Positions 1-9,231 of a stretch of DNA of 64,000 nucleotides are shown piece by piece. Source of the stretch: Demequina muriae (GTDB lineage: Bacteria; Actinomycetota; Actinomycetes; Actinomycetales; Demequinaceae); NCBI RefSeq assembly GCF_030418295.1, contig NZ_JAUHQA010000001.1, positions 1,736,001 through 1,800,000 of the forward strand. The letters are read 5' to 3'. A model generated the notes under the pieces. It saw only the letters and a list, made by a program, of their open reading frames with translations. It was not told the DNA's origin and did not search any database. Position 1 is the first letter of the stretch. Each line of letters starts with the position of its first letter. Made by a program: the position numbers and the translations under genes.

Positions 1-2519
1 CGGAACGCCGAGTTCAGCTGGTTGGTCACCGTGTGGGGCGAGACGTCGTTGATCGACGCGATCTCCTTGGCGGTGAGGCGCTGGACGGCGAGCGATGCGA
101 CCTCGTACTCGCGCCTGCTCAGCAGGGCTCCCGTGGCCGACTGCTCCTGCTGCCACAGTGCCATGCACGGGACCGTGGCGCGCAGCGCGCTCGCCTTCAC
201 CTGCCAGCGGCGCGCGTCCAGTTCGCTCGCGCCGAACCGCTCCTGTTGCTGGGCGAGGGTCAGCCACGTGTCCGCAGCCGAGACCACGGCGCCCAGTTCC
301 ACCAGGTCCTCGGCGAGCGCATCCAGTTGCGGTGCGTCGCTGGCGCGCATCGCCTGACCGTGTTCGAGCAGCACGGCGAGCAGCCCTCCACCGGCCGCGG
401 CGTGCGCCTGGGCGAGGAGCGCCAACGCCTCGTCGTCACCGCCGCCCACCCGGATGGCGCAGTGAGCCAGCTTGCCGGCGAAGTACGTGTGCTGTGCGGT
501 GATCATCGCGGCGGCGCCCTCACGCAGGCGCGCCCCGGCCTCGGTGCGTCGGCGAGCTGAGGCCGCGTCCCATGCCTCGGCCCAGCTCTTCAGCACCGCG
601 ACCTTGGGGTCCATCGCCGACTCCTCGGGGACGCCTCGCCACGCCTCAATCGCCTCGAGCTCGAGGCCCGCACCTGCCGCCGCCGCGCCCCGCAGCGCGC
701 TCGCTGCGGGGAGCAGCCCCATCGGGTCCCGCCACTCGAGGTGCTGCACCGCGTCGCATGCGCGCTCGTGGGCCTGACCGGCATCGGCCGCGAACAGCTC
801 CACGATGCCCAGCGCGTACTCCCATGCGCCGCTGGTCTCGGGAGCATGGCGCAGCGAGAGGTCGATCTGTGCGGTGAGTCGAGCGCGCGTCGCTCGCACG
901 TCCCCCGAGTAAGACAGCGCCATGATCGACGCCAGCTCCGTGAGCGCCGCCGCGCCAGGAGCCTGAGCCACGACGGCCTGGGGCAGCGCGCGGAACCGGC
1001 GCACGAGCGCATCGGCGTGATGGAGCGGACCCGAGATGACGGCCGCGGTCGCCATGGTGGCGATGCCCATCGCCGCCTCGGCCTCGGTGACCTCGGCGGG
1101 GGCCTCAGCCTCGACGCCACCCGCTCCTGCCACCGAGGTCCAGCGCACGGCGGACCTCTCGAGATGGCCGCGCCACTCGTCGTCCAGGACCCGATCCTGC
1201 GCGTCGGCGAGCACGGCGAGGGCCCCGCGAGGGTCGCGCCCTGCCAGCCCCAGGTGGCTCGCCAGCGCGAGCGCCGATGCGGCGATGTCGGGGTCGGTGT
1301 CGCCTGCGGCGAGCGACGCGCGCAGGTCGCGATCGGCATCGTCGGCACGGCCCAGCGCGGAGGAAGCGAGCCCGCGCAGCCTCAGCGCGCGGGCGTGGTG
1401 TGCGGACTCCACCGCGGCGGCGGCATCGGCGGCGCGGAAGGCCAAGGCGGGATCGCCCGCTCCGAGCGCGTGAGTCGCGAGGTCCAGGCATCGCGGCGCC
1501 TCGAGCGGGAGCTGATGCTCGAGCGCGATCACCGAGCCCCGGCGTTCGAGCTCGGCGGCGCGATCGGGCCACTGCACGGCGGCCGCTTCGAGCGCCGCGA
1601 CCGTGCTCCGGGCCAGGTCACGCCAGTGCCCGTCGACGACTCGAGCCCGCACGGCCTCGGCGAGCAGCGGCTGGCTCGAGTGGAGCCAGCCGTCGTCGTC
1701 CCGGGAGACGATGCCGGCGCGTACCAACGGGCGGCGGTGCGCATCCGCGACGGCGGCCTCGGGCAGCGATCCCGCCAGGGCGACCGATGCGGCGGCGTCC
1801 AGTTCGTCGGCCTCGAGCGTGTCGAGGTGGGCGCCGATCAGTTGCGACAGCCGCGGCGTCGCCGCGATGGGGCCATCGAGCTCCCACCCGTGCGGGGTCT
1901 CGTGAAGGGCGCCCGTCGCCACGGTGCCGGCGACGATCTCTCGGGCCACCAGCGGGTTGCCGTCCGCCGCGGCCAGGACCGCACGCAGGGTGCCGGGCGT
2001 GACGGGCCCGCCCAGCCACGACGCGATGGCGTCGCTGAGCGCTCCGTCGGGAAGCCTGTCCAGATTCAGCTCCGTCATCACCCCGGAGTCGTACAGACTC
2101 CTCAGCTCGTCTGGACAGTCGCCGAGCTCGCGCGCGGTGAGCACCGCCTTCATGCCGGCGGATCGCACCAGGTGCCCGACCACCATCTGAGAGCTCTCGT
2201 CGAGCAGGTCCGCCGCGTCGACGAGCAGCAGCGCGCGGGACCGGCGCCTGGTGAGCGAGCCGATGACGGCGCTCGGCGTGAGCGCGCCATCGTGCTCACG
2301 CAGCACTCCCGCGAACGCGCCGAGCGGGACCGTGGCCGCGGCGGGGGAGCCCGTCACCTCGAGCGGTGACAGGCCGTCGGCGTTGACGAGCGTGGCCGCC
2401 GCCCTCAGGAGGTGCGACTTGCCGATGCCGCGTGGCCCCGTGATCAGCACCGCGCCTGCGGTGTCAACGGTGGTGACCACGTGCGCGGCGTCGTCAGATG
2501 TCAGGACTGGTCGCTTCAT
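1..2519 (-). CDS. LuxR-family ATPase transcriptional regulator (LAL-like), 3' end cut by window edge
   Basis: Reading the minus strand from an ATG at 2519 (preceded by GAGGAA) gives one open frame to the window edge, 839 codons. Residues 28-35 form a Walker A P-loop (GPRGIGKS) and a hydrophobic strand ending in Asp near residue 101 (ALLLVD) is the probable Walker B. A long Ala/Leu-rich helical region resembling TPR repeats follows. The last residues seen are a LuxR-type helix-turn-helix (motifs LSRREYEV, LTAKEIA, VSPHTVTNQL), cut within the recognition helix, so only a few C-terminal residues are missing. This is the STAND/LAL regulator layout: NTP switch, sensor repeats, DNA-binding tail. 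It is divergent from the surface-protein gene at 2663, which is a plausible target. The ligand cannot be read from the sequence. Confidence 0.85.
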   Translation of the reverse strand, partial: MKRPVLTSDDAAHVVTTVDTAGAVLITGPRGIGKSHLLRAAATLVNADGLSPLEVTGSPAAATVPLGAFAGVLREHDGALTPSAVIGSLTRRRSRALLLVDAADLLDESSQMVVGHLVRSAGMKAVLTARELGDCPDELRSLYDSGVMTELNLDRLPDGALSDAIASWLGGPVTPGTLRAVLAAADGNPLVAREIVAGTVATGALHETPHGWELDGPIAATPRLSQLIGAHLDTLEADELDAAASVALAGSLPEAAVADAHRRPLVRAGIVSRDDDGWLHSSQPLLAEAVRARVVDGHWRDLARSTVAALEAAAVQWPDRAAELERRGSVIALEHQLPLEAPRCLDLATHALGAGDPALAFRAADAAAAVESAHHARALRLRGLASSALGRADDADRDLRASLAAGDTDPDIAASALALASHLGLAGRDPRGALAVLADAQDRVLDDEWRGHLERSAVRWTSVAGAGGVEAEAPAEVTEAEAAMGIATMATAAVISGPLHHADALVRRFRALPQAVVAQAPGAAALTELASIMALSYSGDVRATRARLTAQIDLSLRHAPETSGAWEYALGIVELFAADAGQAHERACDAVQHLEWRDPMGLLPAASALRGAAAAGAGLELEAIEAWRGVPEESAMDPKVAVLKSWAEAWDAASARRRTEAGARLREGAAAMITAQHTYFAGKLAHCAIRVGGGDDEALALLAQAHAAAGGGLLAVLLEHGQAMRASDAPQLDALAEDLVELGAVVSAADTWLTLAQQQERFGASELDARRWQVKASALRATVPCMALWQQEQSATGALLSRREYEVASLAVQRLTAKEIASINDVSPHTVTNQLNSAF

Positions 2520-2586
2520 CGGCATTCCTCAGCTTGCGCGCCGCCGACCCGGGGCCGGTGACGGCGCGGCATAGCCAATACGTTCC

Positions 2587-2635
2587 CATTGCCCCGCTCG
2601 AATGGCCACCATAGCGTCAGTGCTCATTGCCCCGC
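2587..2635. promoter_or_regulatory. Direct repeats in divergent promoter region
   Basis: The 11-mer CATTGCCCCGC occurs at 2587-2597 and again at 2625-2635, 38 bp apart. The first copy also sits in an imperfect dyad (CCATT...AATGG). The region lies between the LuxR-type regulator (leftward) and the surface-protein gene (rightward), so it is a candidate regulator site. No protein can be assigned from sequence alone. Confidence 0.35.
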
Positions 2636-2662
2636 ATTGATGCATCTACCTGGGAAGGTCGT

Positions 2663-4174
2663 ATGACACACGTCACTACCGCCGCGCGCGCCGCGGCGTC
2701 CGCCCTCATCACGGCACTCGCTGTGGCCGCTCTCACTCTGGTGGGAGCACCGGCGCATGCCGCCGACGCCGTGCTGAGCGGCATCACCTACTCCGAGATC
2801 GATCCGGCGGATCCGAGCGCGGGGGCGATCGTGACGGGCTACGACTCCTCCGCCCACCCGGGCCACCCTGCCGTGACGATCCCGGACCAGGTGGAGATCG
2901 ACGGAGACCTGCACGACGTGGTCGAGATCGGCGACGAGGCCTTCTTCCAGGAGTCGATCGCGTCGGTGGACCTGCCGCAGTCGCTCGTGCGCATCGGGGA
3001 CTCCGCCTTCCGCCTCAATGATCTCACCGAGGTGGACTTCCCACTCTCGCTCGAATGGATCGGCACGCTGGCGTTCGCGGCCAACGAGATCGGCCAGGTG
3101 ACGCTTCCGCAGTACGTGGCGGTGGTGCAGCCCAGCGCGTTCTATGACAACGCGATCACCTCGATCGGCCTGTCGCCGGCGATGACCCTGCTGAGGTCCG
3201 GGGTGTTCGGCGCCAACGCCCTCACCGATGTCACCATCCCCGCCTCGATCACCCAGATTCAGAACGAGGTCTTCACGGAGAACCCGTCGCTCGACACGGT
3301 GACCTTCCACGGTCCGGCGCCCGAGTACATCGGCGTCGACGGGCGCAACCCCATCGCTGACGACCAGGGCGTCACGGATCCCGTGATCCGCTTCTTCTCG
3401 ACACACCTCGACACGTTCAGCTGGCCCACGTGGGAGGGGTTCGAGTCGCTCCCGGTCGCACGCGTGGCCTTCGACGATCCCCACCTCGGCACCCCCGTGT
3501 TCGGGGGCACCATCAACGTCGAGCTCGATCAGTCCGACGGCGATCCCTACGGATACCTGGACCCGTACTACGACTCAGAGTTCGACATCGCCGCCCCCGC
3601 CGGCTACGCGCTCGCGGGATGGAGCGCCAACGGCCAGCCGTTCGAGGTGGGGGACCGCGTCACGGGAGACACGGTCCTGACCCCGCTGTGGATCGACACC
3701 ACCGCCGTGCGCTCCGTCGTGATCACCGCCTCGGCCACCGAGGTCGAGGCGGGCGGCTCGGTCACCATGGCTGCCGAGGGCTACAACGCCCTGGGCGACT
3801 CCCTGGGCGACGTGACGGCGGACATGCAGTTCTCCTCCGACGTCCCGACCGACGAGGTCGACGGCGCCACCATCACGTTCCCCACCGCCAGCCCTCACGT
3901 CATCTCCGGCACCTATCTGCCGCTCGAGATCACGGCCGAGCCCGTCGTGGTCGAGGTGCTCGCCGCCGAGGTGGACGACGTCCCCGTGGATGACGTCCCA
4001 GCGGAGGCCGCCGGTGACAGCACCGGGTCCGCGGAGGACGCGGCTGGTGGCACGCCGGTCGCCGCACTCGCCGAGACAGGTCTCGAGGAGCAGCGTGCGC
4101 CGATCGCGGCGGCGGCGGTCATGATCGCGCTCGGCGCCGGTCTGGTGGCCCTGCGCCGCTACCGCCTCGGCTGA
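2663..4174 (+). CDS. Sortase-anchored leucine-rich-repeat surface protein (BspA-type), LAETG signal
   Basis: The start at ATG 2663 follows GGGAAGG; an in-frame ATG 36 nt upstream lacks a site and would spoil the signal peptide. The 503-residue product has a Sec signal (about 1-33, ending AHA), then BspA/Treponema-type leucine-rich repeats (repeating pattern IGDxAF...LTxVxxP) to about residue 210, a short repeat-like module (AGWSANGQPF...TLTPLW-like, similar to InlB/Flg_new repeats), an Ig-like stretch, an acidic linker, and a C-terminal sorting signal: LAETG at 469-473, hydrophobic helix and RRYRLG tail. LAxTG is typical of class E sortase substrates in high-GC Gram-positives (family knowledge). 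It is probably a cell-wall adhesin; the ligand is unknown. Confidence 0.85.
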   Translation: MTHVTTAARAAASALITALAVAALTLVGAPAHAADAVLSGITYSEIDPADPSAGAIVTGYDSSAHPGHPAVTIPDQVEIDGDLHDVVEIGDEAFFQESIASVDLPQSLVRIGDSAFRLNDLTEVDFPLSLEWIGTLAFAANEIGQVTLPQYVAVVQPSAFYDNAITSIGLSPAMTLLRSGVFGANALTDVTIPASITQIQNEVFTENPSLDTVTFHGPAPEYIGVDGRNPIADDQGVTDPVIRFFSTHLDTFSWPTWEGFESLPVARVAFDDPHLGTPVFGGTINVELDQSDGDPYGYLDPYYDSEFDIAAPAGYALAGWSANGQPFEVGDRVTGDTVLTPLWIDTTAVRSVVITASATEVEAGGSVTMAAEGYNALGDSLGDVTADMQFSSDVPTDEVDGATITFPTASPHVISGTYLPLEITAEPVVVEVLAAEVDDVPVDDVPAEAAGDSTGSAEDAAGGTPVAALAETGLEEQRAPIAAAAVMIALGAGLVALRRYRLG

Positions 4175-4180
4175 TCCGCC

Positions 4181-4822
4181 ATGTCCCCACGACACGAGAC
4201 CCGCATGTCCACCGGCACCCTCCGTCCCGTCGCAGCGGTGGTGGCGCTCGCGGCATCCGGACTGCTCCTCGCTGGCTGCTCGGGCGACGCGGGCGAGGCC
4301 GCGGCGTCCGACGCCTCGACGTCCCCGACTCCCGCGGAGGTCGCATCGGAGACGGCTGTGCCGGAGCCGTCGGCCGACCCCGCCGATGACGCAGGAGCTG
4401 GTGACGCTGGAGAGGCCGAGACGGAGGCATCGGCGGACACCGTGCGCGGCACCGCCGTGGTCGCGGGGGTCGAGTACGAGCTCCACGACGTGCGTCGATG
4501 CGAACCCACCGACGTCGACCAGGTGGACCGCGAGCTGGAGCTGACGGCGAGGGGCGTCATGCCGGAAGGCGAGGGCCACGACGGCGGCGACTGGGTCCAG
4601 ATCGACGTCTACGTGCAGCAGATCGCGGGCATGGACTTCGACCAGGTGTCATGGGCCGGGCCCGAGGGGGTGTTCGGCACCAACGACGCCACCGAGGTGA
4701 CGTACTCCGGCGAACGCGTGAGCGGGACGGCGGCGATGGTGGATGGGCTCACTCAGACCGAGACGCTGACGGTCGCCTATGACATCGAGGTTCCGGACGA
4801 GATCATCGACTGCCGGCCCTAG
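4181..4822 (+). CDS. Putative lipoprotein
   Basis: The 213-residue product starts 6 nt after the surface-protein stop, so the two probably share a transcript. The signal peptide ends in a clear lipobox (LLAGC, Cys33), followed by a Ser/Thr/Pro/Glu-rich acidic spacer and a compact C-terminal region of about 130 residues resembling a beta-rich extracytoplasmic domain. An alternative ATG at 4205 would give a shorter signal (Cys25); neither start has a strong ribosome site, so the start is open. I do not recognise the C-terminal domain. Confidence 0.75.
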   Translation: MSPRHETRMSTGTLRPVAAVVALAASGLLLAGCSGDAGEAAASDASTSPTPAEVASETAVPEPSADPADDAGAGDAGEAETEASADTVRGTAVVAGVEYELHDVRRCEPTDVDQVDRELELTARGVMPEGEGHDGGDWVQIDVYVQQIAGMDFDQVSWAGPEGVFGTNDATEVTYSGERVSGTAAMVDGLTQTETLTVAYDIEVPDEIIDCRP

Positions 4823-4843
4823 GCCTGCAGTCGGGACCGGGAG

Positions 4844-5782
4844 TCAGGCCGCCGCGGCCCCGCGGCCAGTCGAGGACGCTCCGCGTCCGGCCGATGCGGT
4901 CACTGCGGGGTTCCACGCGCTCGGGGCGCGCACCACGATGAGCGGCCACAACGGATCCTGCGTCAGGATACGTGCGGCGGCATCGGCCTTGAGCTGGGCG
5001 ACCTCGTCGAAGACGTCCTCGAGCACGACTGCCATGTCGCGGTGGGCGGAGATTGGATCGTCGTCGATGCTCGCCACGTCGACGGTGTAGGAGGCGAAGC
5101 CGTTGGCGCGCAGCAGGTCCTCCCGCTCGAAAGCGTCGTCCTCCGACTCGTCCGCAGAGGCGTAGAGGAACGGGATCACCACGCCGTGGCGCTCGGGCTG
5201 CAGGTTGGAGGAGGAGTGCGCATCATACGAATCGACGTCGATGAACTGCTCCTCGGTGAAGACCGTCACGACGACGACGTTCGGGTCGGCCTTCGCCGTG
5301 ACGAGCGCGTGCGCGAGCGGCGACTCGACTCCCGTGTGCTCGGCCATGATGGTCTCTGGCCCGTACTGGTCGTGGGGGATGAGCTCGGACATCGGCGTGA
5401 AGCCGTGGCCCTCTGACTCCAGTGCGCAGTGACCATGCGCGACGAACACCGTGCGCAGACGACGACGGTGCGTGGCGCGGTCGGCGTGGGCGAGGGCGAG
5501 GGCGTGGAGAGGGGACGTGTACCAGACGCACGACGTCTCTGGGCCGGCGAGCGATTCGTTCCAGCGTCGATCCATGCTGCTCAGGAAACCGTCCGATGGC
5601 TCGCGGGTCGCATGCGCGGTCCATGTGGTGACGTCGATCAACAGTCTCAGCTCCGATGTCCCACCGGAGGTGGAATCGATTTCGGGGCGCTCCACCCGGG
5701 AAGGAACACCTGTCCCATCAGGGTAGGTCCGCGAGCGATTCCCCGAGGCAATTCTGCGTGTGAAATGCCCCACACAGCGCAC
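4844..5782 (-). CDS. Degenerate phosphoketolase-like protein lacking cofactor motif
   Basis: The 312-residue product aligns by eye along the N-terminal (PP) part of phosphoketolase Xfp. The region VWYTSP...ALAHAD (86-101) matches GHWGTTPG...GHINR of Xfp; VFVAHGH (112-118) matches VIIMGPGHG; HGVVIPFLYAS (199-209) matches the DGIVLPILHLNG strand; SAHRDMAVVLEDVFDE (245-260) matches the HRRFAELWETIWDEI helix; PLWPLIVVRAPSAW (277-290) matches FYPMLIFRTPKGW. The thiamine-diphosphate motif GDGEAETG is replaced by FTEEQFID, the HEGGELG motif is lost, and the protein ends where the Pyr domain should begin. Xfp makes acetyl phosphate, the AckA/Pta substrate, and this gene lies 27 nt behind ackA in the same direction. 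I infer a non-catalytic paralogue, possibly regulatory. The start is uncertain: GTG 5782 has no clear ribosome site, but homology begins before the first ATG (5575). Confidence 0.6.
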   Translation of the reverse strand: MRCVGHFTRRIASGNRSRTYPDGTGVPSRVERPEIDSTSGGTSELRLLIDVTTWTAHATREPSDGFLSSMDRRWNESLAGPETSCVWYTSPLHALALAHADRATHRRRLRTVFVAHGHCALESEGHGFTPMSELIPHDQYGPETIMAEHTGVESPLAHALVTAKADPNVVVVTVFTEEQFIDVDSYDAHSSSNLQPERHGVVIPFLYASADESEDDAFEREDLLRANGFASYTVDVASIDDDPISAHRDMAVVLEDVFDEVAQLKADAAARILTQDPLWPLIVVRAPSAWNPAVTASAGRGASSTGRGAAAA

Positions 5783-5809
5783 TTGCCAGGGATGTTGTCG
5801 AGCGCGGGG

Positions 5810-6946
5810 CTACGACACCGCCGCGATCGACTGCAGGGCGATCTCGCGCTCCTCATTCGTGGGAACGACCCAGACCTGAATGCGCGAGGCATCCGTGCTC
5901 ACCAGCGTCGGCTGCTTCTTGCGTCCCGCATTGCGGTCCGGATCGATCTCGATGCCGAGCTCGGTGAGTCCGGCGAGGGACTCGAGGCGCACGCCGTCGT
6001 CGTTCTCGCCCACTCCTGCGGTGAACACCACCGCGTCGAGGTGACCCAGCTGTGCGTAGTACTGCCCCACGTATCCGCGGATGCGGCGGCAGTACACGTC
6101 GAGTCCCAGACGGGCCTCGTGGGAGCCCTCCTCGGCAGTCCGCCACACGTCCCGCATGTCGGAGTACCCGGTGAGGCCGAGCATGCCCGAGCGTCGGTTG
6201 AGGAGAGCGTCCACCTCGTCGATGGTCATGCCGGCGGTGCGGGCGAGGTGGAGAGTCACCGCGGGGTCGATGTCGCCGGAGCGCGTGCCCATGACCAGAC
6301 CCTCGAGCGGCGTCAGGCCCATCGACGTGTCCACGGAGCGGCCACCCTGGATCGCGGCTGCGGACGCGCCGTTGCCCAGGTGCAGGACGATCATCGACAG
6401 GTCCTCGACCGGGCGGCCCATGAGCCGGGCGGTCTCCCGTGAGACGTAGCTGTGCGACGTGCCGTGGAAGCCGTAGCGGCGGACGCCGTGCTCCTTCGCC
6501 ACTCGGCGATCGATGGCGTACGTGTAGGCCGCCTCGGGAAGGGTGGAGTGGAACGCGGTGTCGAAGATCGCGACGTGAGGCAGCTGGGGGAACGCCTGGC
6601 GCGCCGCGGTGATGCCGGCGAGGTTGGGGGGATTGTGGAGCGGCGCGAGCGTGGAGAGCTTCGCGATCTCTCGCTCCACGTCGTCGTCGATGATCGTGGG
6701 CGCCGAGAACTCCGCGCCCCCCTGCACCACGCGATGTCCCACGACGGTGAGCTGCTTGAGGTCCACCCCGGAGCCGGGCTCGGAGAGCGAGTCGATGATC
6801 TGGCGGATCGCCTCGGAGTGGTCGGTCACCCGCTCCACGAGGCCCACGGCCAGCGGTTCGTCGACAGTGGTGTCGACCACCTGGTACTTGACGGAACTCG
6901 AGCCGCAGTTGAGGACGAGTGCCATCCCCACGTAGTTCACGCTCAC
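5810..6946 (-). CDS. ackA: Acetate kinase
   Basis: AckA interconverts acetyl phosphate + ADP and acetate + ATP in the cytoplasm. The 378-residue length is slightly short of the usual 395-400. Signature motifs are present: NCGSSSVKYQ near the N-terminus, FHGTSHSYV, LGNGASAA, DTSMGLTPLEGLVMGTRSGD, and FTAGVGEND near the C-terminus. The start is GTG 6946, which overlaps the pta stop (GTGA) and has GAGGAG 8 nt upstream; the later ATG at 6925 lacks spacing for a site. Operon order is pta-ackA-phosphoketolase-like. It serves acetate overflow or acetate activation. Confidence 0.97.
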   Translation of the reverse strand: MSVNYVGMALVLNCGSSSVKYQVVDTTVDEPLAVGLVERVTDHSEAIRQIIDSLSEPGSGVDLKQLTVVGHRVVQGGAEFSAPTIIDDDVEREIAKLSTLAPLHNPPNLAGITAARQAFPQLPHVAIFDTAFHSTLPEAAYTYAIDRRVAKEHGVRRYGFHGTSHSYVSRETARLMGRPVEDLSMIVLHLGNGASAAAIQGGRSVDTSMGLTPLEGLVMGTRSGDIDPAVTLHLARTAGMTIDEVDALLNRRSGMLGLTGYSDMRDVWRTAEEGSHEARLGLDVYCRRIRGYVGQYYAQLGHLDAVVFTAGVGENDDGVRLESLAGLTELGIEIDPDRNAGRKKQPTLVSTDASRIQVWVVPTNEEREIALQSIAAVS

Positions 6947-9021
6947 GCGTCGTTCTCCTCGCTGCCCATCTCCTGGGCCTGAATCGCGGTGATCGCGACC
7001 GTGTTGACGATGTCCTGGACGGTGGCGCCGCGGGACAGATCGTTCACGGGCTTGCGCAGCCCCTGCAGGACTGGCCCGATGGCGACGGCGCCCGCGGAGC
7101 GCTGGACGGCCTTGTACGTATTGTTCCCCGTGTTGAGGTCGGGGAACACCAGCACCGTGGCCCGTCCCGCGACGGGGGAGTCGGGGGCCTTGCTCGCGGC
7201 CACCGATGGCTCGACGGCGGCGTCGTACTGCATCGGGCCGTCGACCACCAGGTCAGGGCGGCGCTCGCGGACGATGCGCGTCGCCTCCCTCACCTTGTCC
7301 ACGTCGGAGCCGGTGCCAGACGAGCCGGTCGAGTAGGAGAGCATCGCCACGCGCGGCTCGATGTGGAACTGGCGGGCGGTCTCGGCCGACGAGATCGCGA
7401 TGTCGGCGAGCTGCTCGGCCGTGGGGTCGGGGTTCACCGCGCAGTCGCCGTAGACGAGGACGCGGTCTGCCAGGCACATCAGGAACACCGAGGACACGAT
7501 GGAGACGCCAGGCGCGGTCTTGATGACCTGGAAGGACGGGGTGATGGTGTGAGCGGTGGTGTGGGCTGCCCCGGAGACCATGCCGTCCGCAAGGCCCTCG
7601 AGCACCATCATCGTGCCGAAGAAGCTCACGTCCTGAATCACCTCGCGGGCCTGCTCGATCGTGACGCCCTTGTGCGAGCGCGCGTCCGCGTAGACGTGCG
7701 CAAAGCGACTCACCAGCTCCTCGTCGCTCGTCGAGACGATGCGCGCATCGTCGATCTCGAGCCCCAGCTCCGCAGCCCGCGCGCGAATGGTCGACTCCAC
7801 GCCGAGGATGGTGAGATCCACGACACCGCGCGTGAGCAGGGTCGAGGCGGCGCGCAGGATCCGGTCGTCGGAGCCTTCGGGAAGGACGATGTGTCGGCGG
7901 GCGGCGCGGGCGCGGTCCAGCAGGTCGTACTCGAACATGAGCGGCGTGATGACGTCCGTGCGGGCCACGTCGAGCACATCGATGAGCGCATCAGCGTCCA
8001 CGTAGCGCTCGAACATCGACAGCGCGGTGTCGACCTTGAGCGCCGAGTCCCTGGCGAGCCGGCCCCGGGTGGACCACGCGCGCCGGGCGGTCTCGTACGT
8101 GCCCAGATCGGTCTCGATGACGGGCAGCGCCGATCCGAGCCCGCTGACCAGGCGGCCGATCGCCTCGGAGGACTTGAAGCCCCCGTTCAGGATGATGCCG
8201 GCCAGGGCAGGGAAGCCTTCTGCGGCATGTGCCGCAAGCAGAGCGAGAAGCGCATCGGACCTGTCGCCGGGGGTGATCACCACCGCGCCTTCGCGGAGCC
8301 GTTCGATCAGGTGCTCGGGCATCATCGCGCCGACGGTCACGTCGCGGACCTCGCGTGACAGCAGGGACGCGTCGCCCGACACCAGCGTGCCGTCGACCGC
8401 TTCCACGAGGGCGGACAGCAGCGGGGCCACGAGGACCGGCTCCTCCGGGAGCGCGCTCACGCCGATGTCGGCCGGGAGCACCGCGCGCACCTCGTCCAGC
8501 TGCTCAGGGTCGCAGCGGTTGGCGAAGACGGCGGCGACTCTGGCGTGGTGGAACTCGAGCTCGGATCGCGACTGTTCGACGACCTGCGAGATCTCGTGGG
8601 GAGTGCGGTCGCGGCCGTGGACCACGAGTGCGACGGGAGAGCCGAGATTCGCCGCGATGCGCGCGTTGAACTCGAACTCTGCGGCACCCGAGACGTCGGT
8701 GTAGTCCGTGCCGACGATGACCACGGCATCGCACTTCTTCGCGACCTCGTGGTACCGCGCGACGATGGTGGCCAGCGCCTTCTCGGGGTCCTCGTGGACG
8801 TCGTCGTAGGTCACGCCGACGCTGTCTTCGTAGCTCAGGTCCACGCCGTCGTGGCCGAGCAGCAGGTCGAGCACGTAGTCCGAGCCATCGGCGACACGCG
8901 CCACGGGACGGAACACCCCCACGCGGCCGACGGTGCGCGTGAGCAGTGCGGTGATGCCGAGCGCGACGGTGGACTTGCCCGTGTGGCCCTCGGCGGAGGC
9001 GATGTAGATGCTTCTGGACAC
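6943..9021 (-). CDS. pta: Phosphate acetyltransferase (long form with P-loop N-terminal domain)
   Basis: Pta converts acetyl-CoA + phosphate to acetyl phosphate + CoA. The 692-residue protein is the long form: an N-terminal dethiobiotin-synthetase-like P-loop domain (EGHTGKS at about 10-16), a central DRTGG domain, and a C-terminal PTA_PTB catalytic domain from about residue 365 (motifs LPEGSDDRILRAA, SYSTGSSGTGSD, FPDLNTGNNTYKAVQR, GPVLQGLRKPVNDLSRG). I chose GTG 9021, which has AAAGGA 8 nt upstream and gives the conserved SRSIYIAS start; the ATG at 9030 has no room for a site. Its stop overlaps the ackA start, giving tight coupling. Possible allosteric control through the N-terminal domain is family knowledge. 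Confidence 0.97.
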   Translation of the reverse strand: MSRSIYIASAEGHTGKSTVALGITALLTRTVGRVGVFRPVARVADGSDYVLDLLLGHDGVDLSYEDSVGVTYDDVHEDPEKALATIVARYHEVAKKCDAVVIVGTDYTDVSGAAEFEFNARIAANLGSPVALVVHGRDRTPHEISQVVEQSRSELEFHHARVAAVFANRCDPEQLDEVRAVLPADIGVSALPEEPVLVAPLLSALVEAVDGTLVSGDASLLSREVRDVTVGAMMPEHLIERLREGAVVITPGDRSDALLALLAAHAAEGFPALAGIILNGGFKSSEAIGRLVSGLGSALPVIETDLGTYETARRAWSTRGRLARDSALKVDTALSMFERYVDADALIDVLDVARTDVITPLMFEYDLLDRARAARRHIVLPEGSDDRILRAASTLLTRGVVDLTILGVESTIRARAAELGLEIDDARIVSTSDEELVSRFAHVYADARSHKGVTIEQAREVIQDVSFFGTMMVLEGLADGMVSGAAHTTAHTITPSFQVIKTAPGVSIVSSVFLMCLADRVLVYGDCAVNPDPTAEQLADIAISSAETARQFHIEPRVAMLSYSTGSSGTGSDVDKVREATRIVRERRPDLVVDGPMQYDAAVEPSVAASKAPDSPVAGRATVLVFPDLNTGNNTYKAVQRSAGAVAIGPVLQGLRKPVNDLSRGATVQDIVNTVAITAIQAQEMGSEENDA

Positions 9022-9231
9022 GCCTTCCATCCTTTCACGCGCGTGCGAGGCGTGCTTGCGACGGAGGTCCCGGTCCTGGCCGTCGTGGGCAGGGCAGTGT
9101 GTTCCGCGCCACACTCCGGTCTCCACGTCGGCGCCCTCCCCTACACTCGTCCCACCGATGGCAACCGGCGACAAGATGCGTCCAGTGGGGCGCGTCTGAG
9201 CATGGGGCCGCCGCGCGGGGGGAGTTGAGGC

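Noticed and set aside
741..2369. 542-codon open frame on the plus strand
   Set aside because: It lies antisense to the LuxR-type regulator, whose minus-strand reading has a P-loop and HTH. The plus-strand translation is Arg/Gly/Ala-rich with no motif, a usual high-GC shadow.
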